Origin: Selenomonadaceae bacterium
GTDB lineage: Bacteria > Bacillota > Negativicutes > Selenomonadales > Selenomonadaceae
Direction of reading: 5' to 3'
Length of the DNA: 8,905 nt
NCBI GenBank assembly: GCA_017484235.1
Contig: JAFUTM010000199.1
Span: forward strand, 1 to 8,905
A program made the position numbers and the translations under genes. Within the stretch, counting starts at the first letter, position 1; each line of letters begins with the position of its first letter. Below, piece by piece: positions 6,480 through 8,905 of the stretch. Under the pieces are notes generated by a model that saw only the letters and a list, made by a program, of their open reading frames with translations, was not told the origin of the DNA and searched no databases.

Positions 6480-7035
6480 TACTGCTTCTCCATTCTGGCA
6501 TTGAGGACGGCAAATTAAACTGCATCATAATTTTGTTGACGATATGATCAATCTGTTGTTCGATCGTTGAAGGCACATTGTAAAACGTCATAACCGGCGG
6601 CATTACTATCACACCATTGTCAGCTAATTCTTTTAAATTACGCAAGTGGATACGACTAAAAGGCATTTCTCTTGGCACAACAATTAATTTTTGTGATTCC
6701 TTAATACATACGTCTGCCGCTCTGAGCAATAAATTATCTGCATATCCACTCGCAATTCCAGCTACCGTCTTCATACTGCACGGTACGATTATCATACCTT
6801 CAGTCAGAAAACTGCCGCTGGCGATTGAGGCATCAATGTCGTGTACATCATATGCAACGTCGGCAAGCTGTTTTACTTCATAAAGATCAAATTTACTTTC
6901 GTGCTTAAATGTCAGTTTCGCGCCCTCAGTTATTATAAGATGAGTTTCAACCTCTTCAAGTTGTTTAAGTCTGCGCAAAAGCTCAACGGCGATAACAGCA
7001 CCGCTGGCACCGCTTATTCCAATAATCAGTCTCAT
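6472..7035 (-). CDS. ubiX: Flavin prenyltransferase UbiX
   Basis: A 187-residue cytoplasmic enzyme. By family, UbiX joins dimethylallyl phosphate to FMN, making prenyl-FMN, the cofactor of UbiD-type decarboxylases. Visible motifs are the flavin-binding GISGASG (6-12), PCSMKTVAGIASGYADNLLLRAADV (85-109) and VVPREMPFSRIHLRNL (119-134), followed by GVIVMPPVMTFYN (141-153). I chose ATG at 7035, with GAGG 8 nt upstream; the longer open frame would extend 36 residues across the end of the preceding gene and lacks this motif order. It starts 13 nt after the ProC-like gene and overlaps mqnA by 8 bp. Next to mqnA, its product probably serves a UbiD-like decarboxylase of menaquinone synthesis encoded elsewhere. 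Confidence 0.93.
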   Translation of the reverse strand: MRLIIGISGASGAVIAVELLRRLKQLEEVETHLIITEGAKLTFKHESKFDLYEVKQLADVAYDVHDIDASIASGSFLTEGMIIVPCSMKTVAGIASGYADNLLLRAADVCIKESQKLIVVPREMPFSRIHLRNLKELADNGVIVMPPVMTFYNVPSTIEQQIDHIVNKIMMQFNLPSSMPEWRSSNG

Positions 7036-7048
7036 ATAATTATCCTCA

Positions 7049-7927
7049 CTATTGATTGACCATACTGTCAAACCAGTTGTAATGCATATTAAACATTTCA
7101 GTTTCATCGTCATCTCGATAAGGTGTGAATATCTTTGAGGCATCTTTCTTCGTCAATGCACGTTCAATGGAATCATAAATGCCATATTCTTTAATCAAGT
7201 GGATTGCCTCATTTATAACTTTAGTATTTTTCAATCCGTCACGGAACATTACGGAACCTTCGTCTTGCAGTTCAACAAGTGTCCTAGATGCACCTTTAAG
7301 AATTTGGTCAGCGACGATGCCGGCGTGTTCTGTTGTAAATCCAAGATTTTTGCCTGTATCAATCATTGCTCTGGTCACGATATAAGATAAAAATGTATTG
7401 GCAAGAATGAAGTCGCGAACTTTCTCCAGTTCATTTTCACTGCCAACTTCGATAAAAGTACCTAAATCAGAAAGCACAGTTTGAGCCATTTCTTCAGTAG
7501 TAGTCTTATCCTGAGAACCAACGACATATGCACCGAGACCTGCGCCACTGATAATTGACGGATTAATGACCAGACGAATAATCCGGTTATTTGGCAGATA
7601 ATTCTCAATCTCTTTAATTTTGAGTTTGCGCACAACGGAAACAATGACGGCTTCCTTACGAGTTTTAGACGAAATTTTTGCAAGTATTCTGTCTGTGTCT
7701 TCCGGCTTGAAGGCTAAAATTATCACTGCCGCGTCACTAACAAAATCCAACGGTTCTTCGATTGGTTTAACCTTGTGCTTAGTCCGCCAATAATTGTGGC
7801 GTTTAATGTCGTCAACAACGTAATAATCATCTGGACTTTCAATGCCATTGTTAATCAGTCCATACAAAATAGTTTCAGCAATGAAATCGTCGCCTGCAAT
7901 AATGCCCTTAGTCAGTTCATTTGACAT
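7049..7927 (-). CDS. Divergent pyrroline-5-carboxylate reductase-like (ProC/ComER family) protein
   Basis: A 292-residue protein with the ProC layout: an N-terminal NAD(P)-binding half (about 1-160) and a helical dimerisation half (about 165-270). The core LAFKPEDTDRILAKI (71-85) and RLVINPSIISGAGLGAYVVG (118-137) match the ProC KP and PNTP regions. But the dinucleotide loop is degenerate (GIIAGDDFIAETILYGL instead of a GxGxMA pattern). The substrate-site GSGPAY motif is replaced by ANTFLSYIV (176-184), and the VTSPGGTT loop by LKNTKVINEA (232-241). I therefore doubt that it makes proline. ATG at 7927 has GGAGG 8 nt upstream; the frame continues 11 codons further without a better site. It opens the operon with ubiX and mqnA, so a redox or regulatory link to quinone synthesis is possible but unproven. 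Confidence 0.75.
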   Translation of the reverse strand: MSNELTKGIIAGDDFIAETILYGLINNGIESPDDYYVVDDIKRHNYWRTKHKVKPIEEPLDFVSDAAVIILAFKPEDTDRILAKISSKTRKEAVIVSVVRKLKIKEIENYLPNNRIIRLVINPSIISGAGLGAYVVGSQDKTTTEEMAQTVLSDLGTFIEVGSENELEKVRDFILANTFLSYIVTRAMIDTGKNLGFTTEHAGIVADQILKGASRTLVELQDEGSVMFRDGLKNTKVINEAIHLIKEYGIYDSIERALTKKDASKIFTPYRDDDETEMFNMHYNWFDSMVNQ

Positions 7928-7982
7928 ATCTAATTCCTCCGACCTCATAATAATTTGCAATGCACTTTAATCTATTGTTTAT

Positions 7983-8010
7983 ATTATATCATTTTGCAAT
8001 TTATTTTCAA
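7983..8010 (-). promoter_or_regulatory. Promoter of the ProC-like/ubiX/mqnA operon
   Basis: TTGAAA (8005-8010) and a perfect TATAAT (7983-7988) are 16 bp apart on the minus strand, with an extended -10 (TGA before TATAAT). The start near 7976 gives a leader of about 48 nt. TTTGCAAT occurs on the plus strand at 7954-7961 and 7993-8000, on either side of the -10; a regulator site is conceivable but weak. Confidence 0.7.
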
Positions 8011-8070
8011 CTGTAAATAAATTGTTCGAAGATTTACTTTAAAAGACACCTCTTAAATTTATTTCATAGC

Positions 8071-8099
8071 TTGACATAACTGCTAATTAAGTTTATACT
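8071..8099 (+). promoter_or_regulatory. Promoter of the cold-shock gene
   Basis: TTGACA (8071-8076) and TATACT (8094-8099) are 17 bp apart, 6/6 and 5/6 matches. The start near 8106 leaves a leader of only about 43 nt, far shorter than the long thermosensor leader of E. coli cspA. Confidence 0.75.
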
Positions 8100-8148
8100 A
8101 ATTATTGCTGAACAAGGAAGCACAGTTTTTAGTTGGAGGGATTTATTT

Positions 8149-8349
8149 ATGGCAGTTGGTAAAGTAAAATGGTTTAGTGCAGAAAAAGGTTACGGCTTCA
8201 TCTCTAGAGAAGATGGCAATGATGTTTTCGTTCACTTCTCAGCAATCCAAACTGATGGATTTAAAACTCTCGAAGAAGGTCAAGAAGTTTCCTTTGAAAT
8301 CGTTGAAGGCGCACGCGGTCTTCAAGCTGCCGATGTAAAAAAGATTTAA
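8149..8349 (+). CDS. csp: Cold-shock domain protein (CspA family)
   Basis: A complete 66-residue single-domain RNA/DNA-binding protein. It has the OB-fold start GKVKWFSAEKGYGFI with RNP1 (KGYGFI, 13-18) and RNP2 (VFVHF, 26-30), followed by GFKTLEEGQEVSFEIVEGARGLQAADV. By family it binds single-stranded RNA and melts secondary structure, acting as an RNA chaperone in the cytoplasm. Length is standard (65-70). GGAGGG lies 8 nt before the ATG at 8149, a strong site that fits high expression. It stands alone between a divergent operon and alr. Confidence 0.96.
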   Translation: MAVGKVKWFSAEKGYGFISREDGNDVFVHFSAIQTDGFKTLEEGQEVSFEIVEGARGLQAADVKKI

Positions 8350-8550
8350 TTGATGATTCGGTCAAAAGTAAATTCCGCTTTTGCATATCGAATTTGAGAA
8401 GATAGAAACTGATATAAACTGCAACTTAACTTCGTTTTTCTCACAATCAACGAAAATCATATATTTAAATTTTGTAACATCTGTAATACCAATGGTCTCA
8501 ATAATGGTTGAGATCATTTTTTTATAATAATGTAAAGGCAGGTAATTATA
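8350..8550 (+). other. Csp-alr intergenic region
   Basis: A 201-bp gap without a supported gene. It holds a small CAAAAG/CTTTTG dyad (8364-8384) with no T-run, a possible extended -10 (TGATATAAA, TATAAA at 8413-8418) with a poor -35, a TTCGTT/AACGAA dyad (about 8431-8455), and the terminator hairpin at 8492-8523. The last 27 nt hold only the alr ribosome site. Confidence 0.5.
8492..8523 (+). terminator. Intrinsic terminator or attenuator upstream of alr
   Basis: ATGGTCTCAA (8492-8501), loop TAATGG, TTGAGATCAT (8508-8517) pair in a 10-bp stem with one G-U, followed by seven T (8517-8523). It would end the csp transcript about 145 nt after its stop codon. It lies only 27 nt before the alr ATG, leaving no room for a normal alr promoter downstream of it. 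Confidence 0.85.
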
Positions 8551-8905
8551 ATGAACAATAAATTAAATCGTGATGTTTGGGCTGAGGTTAATCTTTCTGC
8601 AATAACTCACAATCTAAAAAATATTCGTCAACACGTTGATAAGTCAGTAAAACTCTGCGCTGTGGTCAAAGCTAATGCCTATGGTCACGGTGCAGTTGCA
8701 GTTGCCCGCTGTGCAGTTGAGGCTGGTGCAGATTATCTTGCAGTCGCCACTTTAGATGAAGCGCTGGAGCTGCGTGCTGCCGGTTTTACTCAGCCAATTT
8801 TAATTTTAGGTCTGGTGCCAGCGACTGCGGCGAATGAGATTGTTGCAAATGACATAACGCAAGCCGTCGCTGATTTTGACCTTGCAAGGGCTATTTGTCA
8901 GGCAG
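8551..8905 (+). CDS. alr: Alanine racemase, 5' part (cut by right window edge)
   Basis: Alanine racemase interconverts L- and D-alanine with pyridoxal phosphate and supplies D-Ala for peptidoglycan. The 118 visible codons show the family start RDVWAEVNLSAITHNLKNIR (7-26) and the cofactor-binding VVKANAYGHGAVAVA (38-52), with the Schiff-base lysine at 40. GADYLAVATLDEALELRAAG and PILILGLVPA, the beta/alpha-barrel pattern, follow. Full-length enzymes are about 370 residues, so roughly two thirds lies outside. The start at 8551 has a modest AGG 8 nt upstream. Expression may depend on reading through the hairpin just before it. Confidence 0.95.
   Translation, partial: MNNKLNRDVWAEVNLSAITHNLKNIRQHVDKSVKLCAVVKANAYGHGAVAVARCAVEAGADYLAVATLDEALELRAAGFTQPILILGLVPATAANEIVANDITQAVADFDLARAICQA

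Noticed and set aside
7036..7143. 36-codon upstream extension of ubiX
   Set aside because: It overlaps the end of the ProC-like gene, and the ATG at 7035 has GAGG at proper spacing directly before the flavin-binding motif.
7954..8000. TTTGCAAT pair as an operator
   Set aside because: Two 8-bp matches in AT-rich DNA are easily expected by chance, and the spacing does not match a known site; noted only within the promoter entry.
8106..8148. RNA thermosensor leader of the cold-shock gene
   Set aside because: The predicted leader is only about 43 nt and I see no stable stem masking the ribosome site.

Overview
The window looks like chromosomal DNA of a low-GC, diderm, outer-membrane-bearing Firmicute of the class Negativicutes (Veillonella/Selenomonas relatives). 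The main evidence is an outer-membrane porin with an N-terminal SLH domain (OmpM type), which tethers the outer membrane to peptidoglycan in that class. It sits with an MsbA-type lipid exporter, strong AGGAGG ribosome sites, and a futalosine-type menaquinone gene (mqnA). I see no phage, insertion-sequence or CRISPR signature.

Layout. Left edge: 5' part of truA (minus strand, runs off the left end) behind a perfect TTGACA-17-TATAAT promoter. Positions 486-3474 (minus) form an envelope block of three genes: a three-SLH-repeat secreted protein, the SLH porin OmpM, and a secreted LPP20-like two-domain protein. Intrinsic terminators follow ompM and the LPP20-like gene. Divergent from this block, msbA (3649-5376) runs on the plus strand, so back-to-back promoters lie at 3528-3614. 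Positions 5377-5630 are a convergent intergenic gap holding a 7-bp tandem repeat, a GC-rich island of about 60 bp (80% GC over its core) and a perfect 10-bp hairpin. This gap is the most anomalous DNA of the window.

Positions 5631-7927 (minus) are a tight operon: a degenerate ProC-like NAD(P)-fold protein, then ubiX (flavin prenyltransferase), then mqnA (chorismate dehydratase). UbiX supplies prenyl-FMN to UbiD-type decarboxylases and MqnA opens the futalosine route, so the operon points to menaquinone synthesis. The role of the ProC-like leader gene is unknown. On the plus strand follow a cold-shock protein gene (8149-8349) and the 5' part of alanine racemase, alr (8551 to the right edge). 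A terminator hairpin lies only 27 nt before the alr start codon.

The genes are mostly envelope and housekeeping functions: outer-membrane anchoring, lipid export, quinone and cell-wall precursor synthesis. The best candidates for something undescribed are the ProC-like protein lacking the usual ProC signature residues, the GC-rich intergenic element, the stand-alone triple-SLH protein that shares its 5' coding block with ompM, and possible leader control of ompM and alr.
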